From Epilithonimonas bovis DSM 19482 (lineage in GTDB: Bacteria > Bacteroidota > Bacteroidia > Flavobacteriales > Weeksellaceae): a DNA stretch of 64,000 nucleotides. Every line of letters starts with the position of its first letter. Within the stretch, counting starts at the first letter, position 1. Below the pieces are notes generated by a model. It was not told the origin of the DNA, made no database searches, and saw only the letters and a program-made list of their open reading frames with translations. Both the position numbers and the translations under genes were made by a program. The stretch spans positions 1 through 64,000 of the forward strand of contig NZ_FTPU01000014.1 in the NCBI RefSeq assembly GCF_900108115.1. Reading direction: 5' to 3'. Positions 8,835-17,481 of the stretch are shown here, one piece after another.

Positions 8835-9385
8835 TGGTCAGAAGTCACAAGCCACCAGCCACAAGCCCGGGAATTAAAATATTTTTTCTATTATCTTGGC
8901 TCATGGTCCTTAGCAGTTGTTATTCCTTCACAGGTTCTTCTTTGCGGGAGGACATGAAAACGGTAAAGATCAACACGTTCCCCAACAATGCTCCCAACAA
9001 TCTCCCGAGCCTTAGCCAGGATTTTACGGTGGCCGTACAAAACCGTTTTTTGCAGCGAACAACACTGAAAGGTGCTGTAGAAAACCCGGATCTGCTTATA
9101 GAAGGAGAGATTACAGATTATAACATTACACCTACCAGTATTGGTAACGCTACGACCAGTACTACAGGCAATACCGTGCAGGCACAACAAAACAAACTGA
9201 CTATTACTGTAAAAGTGCATTACGAAAACGCAAAAGACCCCACGCTGAATTTTGACAGAACTTACAGCGACGAGGCCGTTTTTAGCAGCGATCTTGACCT
9301 TAATACCATAGAAACCTCACAGGTGAAAATTGTAAATGAGAGAATCATTAATAAAATCTTTAATGACATTGTAGCCAATTGGTAA
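8834..9385 (+). CDS. lptE: LptE-family outer-membrane lipoprotein for LPS assembly
   Basis: 183 residues with a lipobox LSSC (Cys29) after a hydrophobic segment, then YSFTGSSLREDMKTVKI and TFPNNAPNNLPSLS, typical of Bacteroidota LptE. LptE plugs the LptD barrel and helps insert LPS in the outer leaflet. The start codon overlaps the activator's stop by one base. The first 12 residues (VRSHKPPATSPG) come from an imperfect CACAAGCCAC-type DNA repeat and look unlike a conserved leader, so translation may have been extended over a repeat. The next gene begins 4 nt downstream. Confidence 0.85.
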   Translation: MVRSHKPPATSPGIKIFFLLSWLMVLSSCYSFTGSSLREDMKTVKINTFPNNAPNNLPSLSQDFTVAVQNRFLQRTTLKGAVENPDLLIEGEITDYNITPTSIGNATTSTTGNTVQAQQNKLTITVKVHYENAKDPTLNFDRTYSDEAVFSSDLDLNTIETSQVKIVNERIINKIFNDIVANW

Positions 9386-9389
9386 AGAC

Positions 9390-11333
9390 ATGAATACGAG
9401 AGTTTTAGAATTAATAAAAAATCCAAAAATCATTACAGAATCTGATCTGGATATCCTGGCATCCGAATCAGAAAAAACACCCTATGCACAAAGCATCAGA
9501 GCACTTTACCTCTATGGGATCAATCTTTATCAGCCAGAAAAATACAAAGAAAACCTTTCCCGCACTGCGGCATACACCACCGATAAAAAGATACTTTATC
9601 AATTCATCAATTCTGAAAAGATAAACAAAAAAGAGCAGTTGCCTAATGAGCAACTAGCCTTGGAAGACGCTAATATTCAGCCAACTAAAGAGATTAGCAA
9701 AACTCAGGAAGAACAGATTACTCCGGAAGAGTTGCCACAGGAAGAAATTGAAGAAAAGCCTGAAGAAAAGCCGGTAAACATAACGGATTCTAATGAAAAT
9801 ATAGAAGCTGAAAAAGTGAGTAAGCCATCCTATAACATTTCACCTTCCATCACATTTACATCGGCTAACAACATTGTATATCAGATAAATAACACAAAAA
9901 CACAAAGTGGGAAAACAGGCTTCCCAATTCCCCAAACTGTTGTTTCTAAAAAAGTTATTGAAAGACCGGCAGAAGAAGAACTATCCGAACCTGCCAATCC
10001 CGAGCTTATTGCAGAAATAGAACAGGCAGAAACACCATCACTCAACAAGTTCGACATTAATAAAATTATTGAATCAGAGGATCAGGAAGGATCAGAATTT
10101 ATAGTTGTGGAGGGCGAAAAAAACAGATTATTGTATGAAGGTGAAGAAAACTTTATGGCAGAGCAAACGCCTGAACTGGATCTGGAAGCTACGGCAGAAT
10201 CTGGCGAACTGACTCTGAAACAGGAAAATGAAACTGTTGTTACGCCAATCGTCCCGGCAGAAAACAGGCCGGAAGAAGTCTTGTTTGAAAATAACAATGG
10301 ACTTCAGAGCAATGAACCTGTTGAAAGCACTGTTAAAGATGAGAACGATGATATCAGCTTCGGTGGTGCTCAGGATTTTATGCCGGATGTGAAATTTTCT
10401 GTCCCAAAAAATCATCTTGATTACCTCAATCCCCCAAAATATGAGACCCAATTAACTAAAGAAGATCAGCATAAAACCGGTCATCATTATGAAGGCCCAA
10501 CCTTACAAGAAGATCTGGAAATACAAGATGCCAATGCAGTAAGTTTTGCAGAAACGCAGGCTTTTGACTTTGCTAATGCAGAGGTAGAACCAAGCAAGAT
10601 AGAACATAATTCGGATGACAAAATCGTTATAGCAGACATCCCGGAGCCGGAAGACAACGGCTGGAAACCGATGCAGTTCTCGGGTAATACACCGGATGCT
10701 TTAATTGGCAAGCCAGAAAAAGAGCCGGCCGTGGAAGAAGAACCGGCTGTCAGCGAAAAATTCAAAATTGACCTGATTGAAGAGCCAATGGTCCAAGATA
10801 ACGAACAAAAGAATGGTCTCGAAGAGAATTTCGTAGTAGAAGAAAGCACTGTGGAAACCCCTCAGGAACCTAAAGAAGAAGAGCTTCCCGTTATCAATGT
10901 TTCATTTTTTGGGGATGATGTTGCTAAAATAGAAGATCATAAAGAAATACCGGTTACTTCTTCTGTGGAGAAACCAAAGCAGAATGATGACAGCAACGTT
11001 GGCCGTTTTATCAATACCTGGCAAAACTGGCTAAAGATCGAACGTAATGACCAGCCTGAACAAAAGGTAACAAAAAAAGAAAAAATTATTGATAATTTTA
11101 TCGAAAACAACCCGAAAATTTCCCAGCTGAAAGACGAAAACGCATACGTTATAAAAGAGAGAAAAGACGACATCTCGCACCTGATGACCGAGACGCTTGC
11201 CAGATTATACACCGAGCAAAAACTCTATACAAAAGCTATTAAAGCTTATGAAATCCTTTCTAAAAAACATCCGGAGAAGAAGGCTTATTTCGAAGATAAG
11301 ATAGAAGAAGTTAAAGAAAACAGAAAACCATAA
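9390..11333 (+). CDS. Large acidic, mostly disordered protein with a TPR-like C-terminus
   Basis: 647 residues. The first 75 form a compact, helical region (MNTRVLELIKNPKI to YQFIN). Residues of about 80-530 are dominated by Glu, Pro, Asn and Lys with many EEP/EKP runs, pointing to a disordered linker. The last 60 carry a tetratricopeptide-like pair (ETLARLYTEQKLYTKAI, YEILSKKHPEKKAYF). No signal peptide is seen. It begins 4 nt after lptE and is probably translationally coupled. By recall, relatives have a TPR protein at this place, often followed by secG, which is absent here. Function unknown; a scaffold role in envelope assembly is a guess. Confidence 0.8.
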   Translation: MNTRVLELIKNPKIITESDLDILASESEKTPYAQSIRALYLYGINLYQPEKYKENLSRTAAYTTDKKILYQFINSEKINKKEQLPNEQLALEDANIQPTKEISKTQEEQITPEELPQEEIEEKPEEKPVNITDSNENIEAEKVSKPSYNISPSITFTSANNIVYQINNTKTQSGKTGFPIPQTVVSKKVIERPAEEELSEPANPELIAEIEQAETPSLNKFDINKIIESEDQEGSEFIVVEGEKNRLLYEGEENFMAEQTPELDLEATAESGELTLKQENETVVTPIVPAENRPEEVLFENNNGLQSNEPVESTVKDENDDISFGGAQDFMPDVKFSVPKNHLDYLNPPKYETQLTKEDQHKTGHHYEGPTLQEDLEIQDANAVSFAETQAFDFANAEVEPSKIEHNSDDKIVIADIPEPEDNGWKPMQFSGNTPDALIGKPEKEPAVEEEPAVSEKFKIDLIEEPMVQDNEQKNGLEENFVVEESTVETPQEPKEEELPVINVSFFGDDVAKIEDHKEIPVTSSVEKPKQNDDSNVGRFINTWQNWLKIERNDQPEQKVTKKEKIIDNFIENNPKISQLKDENAYVIKERKDDISHLMTETLARLYTEQKLYTKAIKAYEILSKKHPEKKAYFEDKIEEVKENRKP

Positions 11334-11338
11334 ACAAA

Positions 11339-11362
11339 AACTCCGGGAATTATCCCGGAGTT
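11339..11362. terminator. Bidirectional terminator between convergent genes
   Basis: AACTCCGGGA (11339-11348) pairs perfectly with TCCCGGAGTT (11353-11362) around a 4-nt loop, with A-rich sequence to the left and T-rich sequence to the right. It sits between the stop at 11333 and the stop at 11365 of the opposing gene. Confidence 0.85.
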
Positions 11363-11364
11363 AT

Positions 11365-12189
11365 TTATTTCAGTTCAATTGGGTTATTTCGGCTCTTGAT
11401 CTCATTCTCCATTCTTTTTTGCATATTCTGCATTTGTTTTGGATCAAAGGAAGGCCCGCCGGGGCCTCTGCTACCGCCAGGACCAGAACCACCGCCCCTT
11501 TGGGAATTAGAAAAGCTGACAGGATCTTTCTGAAATTTCTTCTCCAGGTCAGCGTACTTACTTTTACTGATATTGATGTACTGGCCTCTGGTTTGTGGCT
11601 GTTGTACACTCGCAATTTTTTTAGTTTGCCTCAGGTCAAAAGAATAATCTCCTTTAGCATCCTGCACTTTCACAATCAGTCCCGGCAGGCCGGAAAACTT
11701 GTAAGGCCCGTCCTGCAAAGGAATCTCTTGTGTAAACCATGCATACCATGTCCTTCCGCCATATACTACCTCTGCTTTTTGCGTATTATACTCGCCTATC
11801 TTAACAGTCTCCGGTAAGATTTTCCAAGGGAAAGCTGGTGTTTCATTATAAGAATACTGATCTCTGCCAATTCTGGATTTATAAAGCAGGCTTTGCTTAC
11901 CAAGATCTTTTTCAATAGAGAACTGCAGATTGCTTCTCAGATTTTCCATCTGTGAGCGGTCAAAACTTTTTGTTGCACGCATCCGTTCCATTACAGAATC
12001 TCTTTTAAGTGTATTTTCTGCATAGAAATAAGACTGCTTGCCATTGGTATCCAGATAAGCCAATTCAGATTTCCTGCTGTCTGTATTAGTAGAATCAGGC
12101 GTTGTTGTGACTTGATAAACAAAGCGTGTACTCTGCTGTGCCATCAGCATCGGCATAGCCAAAAGGCTCAGTATTTTCACAATCTTCAT
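11365..12189 (-). CDS. GLPGLI-family exported protein (first of a tandem pair by coordinate)
   Basis: 274 residues with a short signal peptide ending near MAQQ. The family signature FSGLPGLIVKVQDAKGDYSF lies around residues 165-184, preceded by GGRTWYAWFTQEIPLQDGPYKF. GLPGLI proteins are abundant exported Bacteroidota proteins of unknown role; some lie beside TonB receptors. The end is a Gly-rich stretch (QRGGGSGPGGSRGPGG) followed by a charged helix with many Met and Gln. Its start is 4 nt after the stop of the homologous gene at 12194-13150, so the two form one transcription unit. Confidence 0.88.
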   Translation of the reverse strand: MKIVKILSLLAMPMLMAQQSTRFVYQVTTTPDSTNTDSRKSELAYLDTNGKQSYFYAENTLKRDSVMERMRATKSFDRSQMENLRSNLQFSIEKDLGKQSLLYKSRIGRDQYSYNETPAFPWKILPETVKIGEYNTQKAEVVYGGRTWYAWFTQEIPLQDGPYKFSGLPGLIVKVQDAKGDYSFDLRQTKKIASVQQPQTRGQYINISKSKYADLEKKFQKDPVSFSNSQRGGGSGPGGSRGPGGPSFDPKQMQNMQKRMENEIKSRNNPIELK

Positions 12190-12193
12190 ATGA

Positions 12194-13150
12194 TTATTTA
12201 TTAGTTAGTTCTATAGGGTTTGTATTTCCAAAATTGGTAAAACCGGTGTTCTGCCCGGATGTAGCGGCCGGCATCCCGCCCATATTGGGTGCACCGCCCA
12301 TTTCGCCATTTGGCATTCCGCCATTGCCTCCGGGTGGGCCGTTAAAACCGCCGTTCATAGCACCATTCCGCTGATGCATACCACGCCCGCCACCTGGATT
12401 AAACTGATCCAAATTAATTTGTGAATCCTTATTTTTTGACAACTCCATTCTTACAGAAGCCTTATCTCCCGCAAAGTTAATCCTGCTGGACTTCCTTGCA
12501 TCAGGCATAATCTGTTCCTGATAAGCATTAGTGACAACCACTTTTTTTAAAAAACTGAATCTGTAATCACCTTTATCATCTTCCAGTTTCAAGATCAAAC
12601 CGGGTAATCCGTAAAACTTGTATGGCCCGTCTGATAATTTGATATCCGGCGAAAACCAGGCCGTCCAGTTCCTGCCTCCAAAATTGACGGTTGCTTTCTG
12701 TATCTTGTACCCTTTATACTCCGAGGTCTGTGGTGTGATCTCCCAATTCAGCTTGCGGTCTTCCTGATAATAAACCTGTTTGGGGCCTACATTCTCTACA
12801 AGGTTTACACTATTACCTGCCAGATCTTTTATAATAAAATATTCAAAAAATGTTGGTTGGATAGATTTTCCGTCGGCCAGTTTAGGAAAATCCGGCTTAT
12901 CTTTTTTGGATTTTTTAATCTCCTGTTTTTCCTGAAGTTTCAGTGTACTTCTCAGGGAATCTCTCAAAAGCCGGCTTTCGCTGATGAACAAAGTCTGCGT
13001 CTTACTGACATCCAGAAAGGTTTTCTCAACCTTCATATCCACCAGGTTGATGGTGTCCGGATTAGCTTCGGTTTGATAAATATAGCGATCGGTCTGGCAA
13101 AATACTTTCCCAAAAGCCAAAAACATTATGAGGACAATAATCTTATTCAT
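12194..13150 (-). CDS. GLPGLI-family exported protein (upstream tandem copy)
   Basis: 318 residues with a signal peptide (FGKVFCQ). The signature FYGLPGLILKLEDDKGDYRF is followed by a region that differs from the neighbouring copy. The tail is long and Gly/Met/Pro-rich (GGGRGMHQRNGAMNGG, PPGGNGGMPNG). It resembles the downstream paralog across the WYAWF/WTAWF and GLPGLI blocks, so the pair probably arose by tandem duplication. The gene heads the two-gene unit; a -7-like box lies at 13187-13180. The tails of both proteins end in NPIEL, an unexpected shared terminus. Confidence 0.88.
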   Translation of the reverse strand: MNKIIVLIMFLAFGKVFCQTDRYIYQTEANPDTINLVDMKVEKTFLDVSKTQTLFISESRLLRDSLRSTLKLQEKQEIKKSKKDKPDFPKLADGKSIQPTFFEYFIIKDLAGNSVNLVENVGPKQVYYQEDRKLNWEITPQTSEYKGYKIQKATVNFGGRNWTAWFSPDIKLSDGPYKFYGLPGLILKLEDDKGDYRFSFLKKVVVTNAYQEQIMPDARKSSRINFAGDKASVRMELSKNKDSQINLDQFNPGGGRGMHQRNGAMNGGFNGPPGGNGGMPNGEMGGAPNMGGMPAATSGQNTGFTNFGNTNPIELTNK

Positions 13151-13179
13151 ATTCTGATGGTTTGATTAACAAATAACAG

Positions 13180-13187
13180 CAAAGTTA
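13180..13187 (-). promoter_or_regulatory. -7 box for the GLPGLI pair
   Basis: On the minus strand this reads TAACTTTG, an exact TAnnTTTG match 29 nt before the ATG. No TTTG is found at the -33 position; a CTCCTAGGAG palindrome (13195-13204) lies where a regulator could bind. Confidence 0.4.
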
Positions 13188-13314
13188 ATTATTACTCCTA
13201 GGAGAATTAATATTTGTTTATTTTAATTGGGATAACTTAACATAACCCGTTGATTTTCAAATAAAATTAACAACCCGCACATGTATAGGAAATCATCAAA
13301 ATAGATGACATCAA

Positions 13315-13346
13315 TTTGAGATTGCGGATTTTATGTTGTATTTTTG
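13315..13346 (+). promoter_or_regulatory. Bacteroidota-type promoter of the suf genes
   Basis: TTTG (13315-13318), a 20-nt spacer and TATTTTTG (13339-13346) match the TTTG/TAnnTTTG consensus at both boxes. The A-type carrier gene starts at 13375. Confidence 0.7.
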
Positions 13347-13374
13347 CAGACTAAAATCAGTCTAAATAAAAACA

Positions 13375-13704
13375 ATGATTAAAGTTAGCGATCAGGCAAA
13401 AGCAAAAGCAGCTCAGTTGATGAGTGAGGATGGCTTTAATCCTGAACAAGATTACATAAGAGTAGGCGTAAAAAGCGGAGGTTGCTCCGGATTAGAGTAC
13501 GTTCTCAAGTTTGACAATGTTAAAAACGATACCGATCAGCTTTTTGAAGATAACGGAGTGAAAATTGTGGTGGATAAAAAATCGATCCTGTATCTGGCAG
13601 GCACCATACTTGAATATTCTGGAGGGCTTAATGGTAAAGGTTTTATCTTTAACAATCCTAATGCTGCAAGAACCTGTGGCTGCGGGGAGAGTTTTAGTTT
13701 ATAG
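13375..13704 (+). CDS. A-type iron-sulfur carrier (SufA/IscA/HesB family)
   Basis: 109 residues with the three conserved cysteines: Cys37 (SGGCSGLEY) and Cys101/Cys103 (RTCGCGESF). These bind an Fe or Fe-S cluster transferred to apo-targets. The position directly ahead of sufBCD on the same strand supports a SufA role, although IscA and ErpA share the same motifs. A good promoter precedes it. Length is that of the family without extension. Confidence 0.92.
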   Translation: MIKVSDQAKAKAAQLMSEDGFNPEQDYIRVGVKSGGCSGLEYVLKFDNVKNDTDQLFEDNGVKIVVDKKSILYLAGTILEYSGGLNGKGFIFNNPNAARTCGCGESFSL

Positions 13705-13735
13705 GCACTAGATCAGGATTATGGCTGTAAGCCAA

Positions 13736-13756
13736 AAATCTGAAATCTGAAATCTG
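13736..13756 (+). repeat. Three perfect tandem copies of AAATCTG just before sufB
   Basis: AAATCTG is repeated at 13736-13742, 13743-13749 and 13750-13756, ending 5 nt before the sufB ATG at 13762. This is the place of a ribosome-binding site, so copy-number change could alter sufB initiation. That effect is inference. Confidence 0.7.
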
Positions 13757-13761
13757 AAAAA

Positions 13762-15210
13762 ATGAGTAAATATACAGAAGACGACCTAAGGGTCGATTTA
13801 GAAAATAAGAAGTACGAATTTGGCTGGGAAACGAAAATCGATTACGAAGATTTTCCAATCGGGCTGAATGAAGATGTCATCCGTGCTATTTCTGCTAAAA
13901 AAGAAGAGCCGGAATGGATGACAGATTGGCGTTTGGAATCGTTCCGCATTTGGCTGAAGATGACCGAGCCACATTGGGCAAACGTAAAATATGTGAAACC
14001 TGATTTTCAGGCCATTCGCTATTATGCGGCTCCCAAAGTAAAACCGGAACTGGCCAGTCTAGACGAAGTAGATCCGGAATTGCTAAAAACTTTCGCAAAG
14101 TTAGGCATCAACATCGAAGAGCAAAAAAGGCTTTCCGGTGTTGCTGTCGATATCGTGATGGATTCCGTTTCTGTTAAAACCACTTTTCAGGAAACACTAG
14201 CGGAAAAAGGCATTATTTTTTGCTCTATTTCCGAAGCGATCAAGAATCACCCCGATTTGGTAAAAAAATATATCGGGAAAGTGGTACCAAGAGGCGACAA
14301 TTTTTACGCAGCACTTAATTCTGCAGTTTTTTCCGATGGCAGTTTTTGCTACATCCCAAAAGGCGTACGTTGCCCGATGGAATTGTCTACCTATTTCCGT
14401 ATCAATCAATCCGGGACCGGACAGTTCGAGAGAACTTTGCTCATAGCAGATGAAGGAAGCTATGTCTCTTATCTGGAAGGCTGTACAGCACCATCCAGAG
14501 ATGAAAACCAGCTCCACGCCGCAGTTGTGGAATTGATTGCGATGGATAATGCCGAAATCAAGTATTCCACGGTCCAAAACTGGTATCCCGGTGATGAAGA
14601 GGGTAAAGGCGGGGTTTTCAATTTTGTCACCAAAAGAGGGCTTTGCGAGAAAAATGCAAAAATATCATGGACGCAGGTAGAGACCGGCTCGGCCGTAACC
14701 TGGAAATATCCAAGCTGCATCCTGAAAGGTGATAATTCGGTGGGGGAATTTTACTCTATCGCCGTTACCAATATGCATCAATATGCTGATACAGGTACCA
14801 AAATGATCCATATCGGAAAGAATACCCGGTCTACAATCATCTCCAAAGGTATTTCCGCAGGGAAATCTCAAAACTCTTACCGTGGTCTGGTAAAAGTGAT
14901 GCCAAGCGCTAAAGGTGCCAGAAATTTTTCTCAGTGTGACTCGCTGCTTATGGGCAACAATTGCGGGGCGCATACCTTCCCGTACATCGAAATAAAAGAT
15001 CCGACAGCACAGTTGGAACACGAAGCGACTACTTCCAAAATTGGGGAAGACCAGATCTTCTACTGTAACCAAAGGGGAATTGATACCGAAAGAGCAATCG
15101 CTCTGATTGTGAATGGTTTCAGCAAAGAGGTCCTCAACAAACTTCCAATGGAGTTTGCTATCGAGGCTCAGAAATTATTGGAAATCTCTCTTGAAGGAAG
15201 TGTAGGATGA
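13762..15210 (+). CDS. sufB: Fe-S cluster assembly scaffold SufB
   Basis: 482 residues, the usual SufB length. The beta-helical core motifs are visible: [40 protein letters not shown], and near the C-terminus [20 protein letters not shown] and [13 protein letters not shown]. SufB forms the SufBC2D complex, on which nascent Fe-S clusters are built and passed to carriers. It lies between the A-type carrier and sufC on the same strand. The tandem AAATCTG repeat immediately upstream is unusual. Confidence 0.97.
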   Translation: MSKYTEDDLRVDLENKKYEFGWETKIDYEDFPIGLNEDVIRAISAKKEEPEWMTDWRLESFRIWLKMTEPHWANVKYVKPDFQAIRYYAAPKVKPELASLDEVDPELLKTFAKLGINIEEQKRLSGVAVDIVMDSVSVKTTFQETLAEKGIIFCSISEAIKNHPDLVKKYIGKVVPRGDNFYAALNSAVFSDGSFCYIPKGVRCPMELSTYFRINQSGTGQFERTLLIADEGSYVSYLEGCTAPSRDENQLHAAVVELIAMDNAEIKYSTVQNWYPGDEEGKGGVFNFVTKRGLCEKNAKISWTQVETGSAVTWKYPSCILKGDNSVGEFYSIAVTNMHQYADTGTKMIHIGKNTRSTIISKGISAGKSQNSYRGLVKVMPSAKGARNFSQCDSLLMGNNCGAHTFPYIEIKDPTAQLEHEATTSKIGEDQIFYCNQRGIDTERAIALIVNGFSKEVLNKLPMEFAIEAQKLLEISLEGSVG

Positions 15211-15266
15211 GATCAAATTAATTGATTACTAAAAATAATAAAAAGACAAAGTTTTAAACATATATA

Positions 15267-16010
15267 ATGCTTAATATCAAAAACTTACACGCCAAAATAG
15301 AAGATGGCGCAGAAATTTTAAAAGGAATTAATCTAGAGATAAAACCAGGCGAAGTCCACGCCATTATGGGTCCTAACGGTGCCGGAAAATCGACACTTTC
15401 CTCTGTAATTGCAGGGAAAGAAGATTATGAAGTGACTGATGGTGAAATCTTTTTTGAAGGTAAAAACATCATCGAAGATGCGCCTGAAGAGCGTGCACAC
15501 AAAGGCATTTTCCTTTCTTTTCAATATCCCGTGGAAATACCGGGTGTATCTGTAACCAATTTTATCAAAGCGGCCCTCAACGAGAACAGAAAAGCCAATG
15601 GCCTTGATGATATGTCAGCTAAAGAAATGCTTTCCGAAATCCGTGAAAAGTCAGAATTATTAGGCATCAAGAAAGATTTCCTTTCCAGATCGCTTAACGA
15701 AGGCTTCTCCGGCGGTGAGAAAAAAAGGAATGAAATTTTCCAAATGCTCATGCTGAACCCCAAATTGGCTATCCTTGATGAAACCGATTCAGGCCTTGAC
15801 ATTGATGCCCTAAGAATTGTTTCTGAAGGCGTTAAGCATTTTAAAAACCAGGGCAATGCCGTTCTGCTCATCACCCACTACCAGAGACTTCTTAATTATA
15901 TCCAGCCGGACTTTGTACACGTTTTAGCAGATGGTAAAATCATCAAAACAGGAGACAAATCCCTGGCTCTGGAACTTGAAGAAAAAGGCTATGACTGGCT
16001 TTTGAATTAA
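15267..16010 (+). CDS. sufC: Fe-S assembly ATPase SufC
   Basis: 247 residues, ABC-ATPase fold. Walker A is GPNGAGKST (35-43), the signature reads GFSGGEKKRNE (146-156) and Walker B is LAILDETDSGLD (168-179), the ETDSGLD form being characteristic of SufC. It powers the SufBCD scaffold and is cytosolic. There is a 56-nt gap from sufB and 89 nt to the preferred sufD start; all are on the same strand and so presumably one operon. Confidence 0.97.
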   Translation: MLNIKNLHAKIEDGAEILKGINLEIKPGEVHAIMGPNGAGKSTLSSVIAGKEDYEVTDGEIFFEGKNIIEDAPEERAHKGIFLSFQYPVEIPGVSVTNFIKAALNENRKANGLDDMSAKEMLSEIREKSELLGIKKDFLSRSLNEGFSGGEKKRNEIFQMLMLNPKLAILDETDSGLDIDALRIVSEGVKHFKNQGNAVLLITHYQRLLNYIQPDFVHVLADGKIIKTGDKSLALELEEKGYDWLLN

Positions 16011-16099
16011 TAAAAAATTGTCCTCCCCAATCAATCCTGAAGAATTGAAACCGGGAGTGACAGAAACTACTCAAAAAGATGCACAATCAAACCATTACA

Positions 16100-17407
16100 A
16101 TGGCTTTATTTGAACAAATTTTAGACAATCACGCTTCTTTTTTGGAAACGTTGCATCATTCTTTTTTGAACGATGCAAGAAAAACTGCGCTTCAGAAATT
16201 TGAAGCTGAAGGTTTTCCGACCAAAAAAGATGAAGAATACAAATACACGAATCTGAAGGAAATTACAGAAAAAAACTATAATTTTCTGCCTACACCGGCA
16301 CATCACGTTACCAAAGCGCAACTGGATGAGCTGCATCTGGGCGAAGAAAAATTTGACTGGATTGTTTTCATCAACGGAAAACTGCACAAAGAATTTTCAA
16401 AGATTTCTATTCAAAATGTGGAATTGCTATCCATCGATTATGCTCTAGACCATGAAGAGCATAAGAAGGATTTTAATCAGTACTTCAATACCATCGCCAA
16501 TCCGGATTTAGCCTTTACCAACCTGAACCTGGCCTATTTTACAGACGGATTTTTTCTCAAGGTGCCAAAAAATGCCTTAATAGAAAAGCCGATCCACGTT
16601 TTTTACCTGTCACAAAATCAGGAAGAAAATACATTTTATAATACCCGAAATCTTCTCATTGCTGAAGAAGGATCGAAGGTGGAAATCATAGAAAGCCATC
16701 ACAACTTTGATAATAACTTTGTATTCACCAATTCTGTTACAGAAATCTTTACAGGTAAGAACGCGAAAGCCGACTGGCACAAGCTGCAGAATGACAATGA
16801 TACTTCTTACCTTGTAGACCACACATTTGCAAAACAGGAAAGAGACTCCCTAACCACAGTGAACACCTTCTCTTTTGGTGGAAAATTAGTGCGTAACAAT
16901 TTGGATTTCATCCACAATGGTGAAAATATCAATTCATTTATGAATGGTATCACCATTATTGGAAAAGACCAAACGGTGGACCACCACACAGCTGTGCATC
17001 ACAAACAACCAAACTGTGAATCTTACCAAAACTATAAAGGGATCTATAAGGATAAATCACACGGTGTTTTCAACGGGAAAGTTTATGTAGACAAGATTGC
17101 ACAAAAGACCAATGCTTATCAGCAGAATAACAACATTTTGCTTGACGAGGGCGCAACCATTGATACGAAGCCACAGCTGGAGATTTTTGCAGATGATGTA
17201 AAATGTTCCCATGGCTGTACTGTTGGGCAATTAAATGAAGATGCCATGTTCTATCTAAGGGCAAGAGGTATTTCTAAGAAAGAAGCTCAGGCATTGCTAC
17301 TCTATGCATTTGCTAATGATGCCATGCAGAATATTGACATAGAACCTCTTAAACATAAGATTTCGCAACTTTTGGCAGAAAAACTTAATGTTGAGATGGA
17401 ATTCTAA
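16100..17407 (+). CDS. sufD: Fe-S assembly protein SufD
   Basis: 435 residues from the ATG at 16100 (MALFEQILDN). An earlier in-frame ATG at 16079 would add seven residues (MHNQTIT) that do not look like the family start. SufD-type motifs follow: KKDEEYKYTNLKEI near residue 40, and in the C-terminal half DKSHGVFNGKVYVDKIAQKT, CSHGCTVGQL and YLRARGISKKEAQALLLYAFA. SufD is the non-catalytic partner in SufBC2D, thought to help with iron acquisition. It is the last gene of the cluster: a terminator follows, and neither the desulfurase SufS nor SufE/SufU is found in the window. Confidence 0.95.
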   Translation: MALFEQILDNHASFLETLHHSFLNDARKTALQKFEAEGFPTKKDEEYKYTNLKEITEKNYNFLPTPAHHVTKAQLDELHLGEEKFDWIVFINGKLHKEFSKISIQNVELLSIDYALDHEEHKKDFNQYFNTIANPDLAFTNLNLAYFTDGFFLKVPKNALIEKPIHVFYLSQNQEENTFYNTRNLLIAEEGSKVEIIESHHNFDNNFVFTNSVTEIFTGKNAKADWHKLQNDNDTSYLVDHTFAKQERDSLTTVNTFSFGGKLVRNNLDFIHNGENINSFMNGITIIGKDQTVDHHTAVHHKQPNCESYQNYKGIYKDKSHGVFNGKVYVDKIAQKTNAYQQNNNILLDEGATIDTKPQLEIFADDVKCSHGCTVGQLNEDAMFYLRARGISKKEAQALLLYAFANDAMQNIDIEPLKHKISQLLAEKLNVEMEF

Positions 17408-17423
17408 GAGATAAAGAATCAAT

Positions 17424-17456
17424 AAAAAAAACGCATCATTCCGATGCGTTTTTTTT
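17424..17456. terminator. Bidirectional terminator between sufD and rodA
   Basis: ACGCATC (17431-17437) and GATGCGT (17443-17449) form the core, extended by seven A-T pairs on each side, with T-runs in both directions. It separates convergent sufD and rodA. Confidence 0.88.
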
Positions 17457-17481
17457 GTAAGTATATCTATCTATCACTTAA

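Noticed and set aside
13195-13204. CTCCTAGGAG palindrome upstream of the GLPGLI pair
   Set aside because: Only 10 bp and one copy; it could be an operator, but nothing else supports it.
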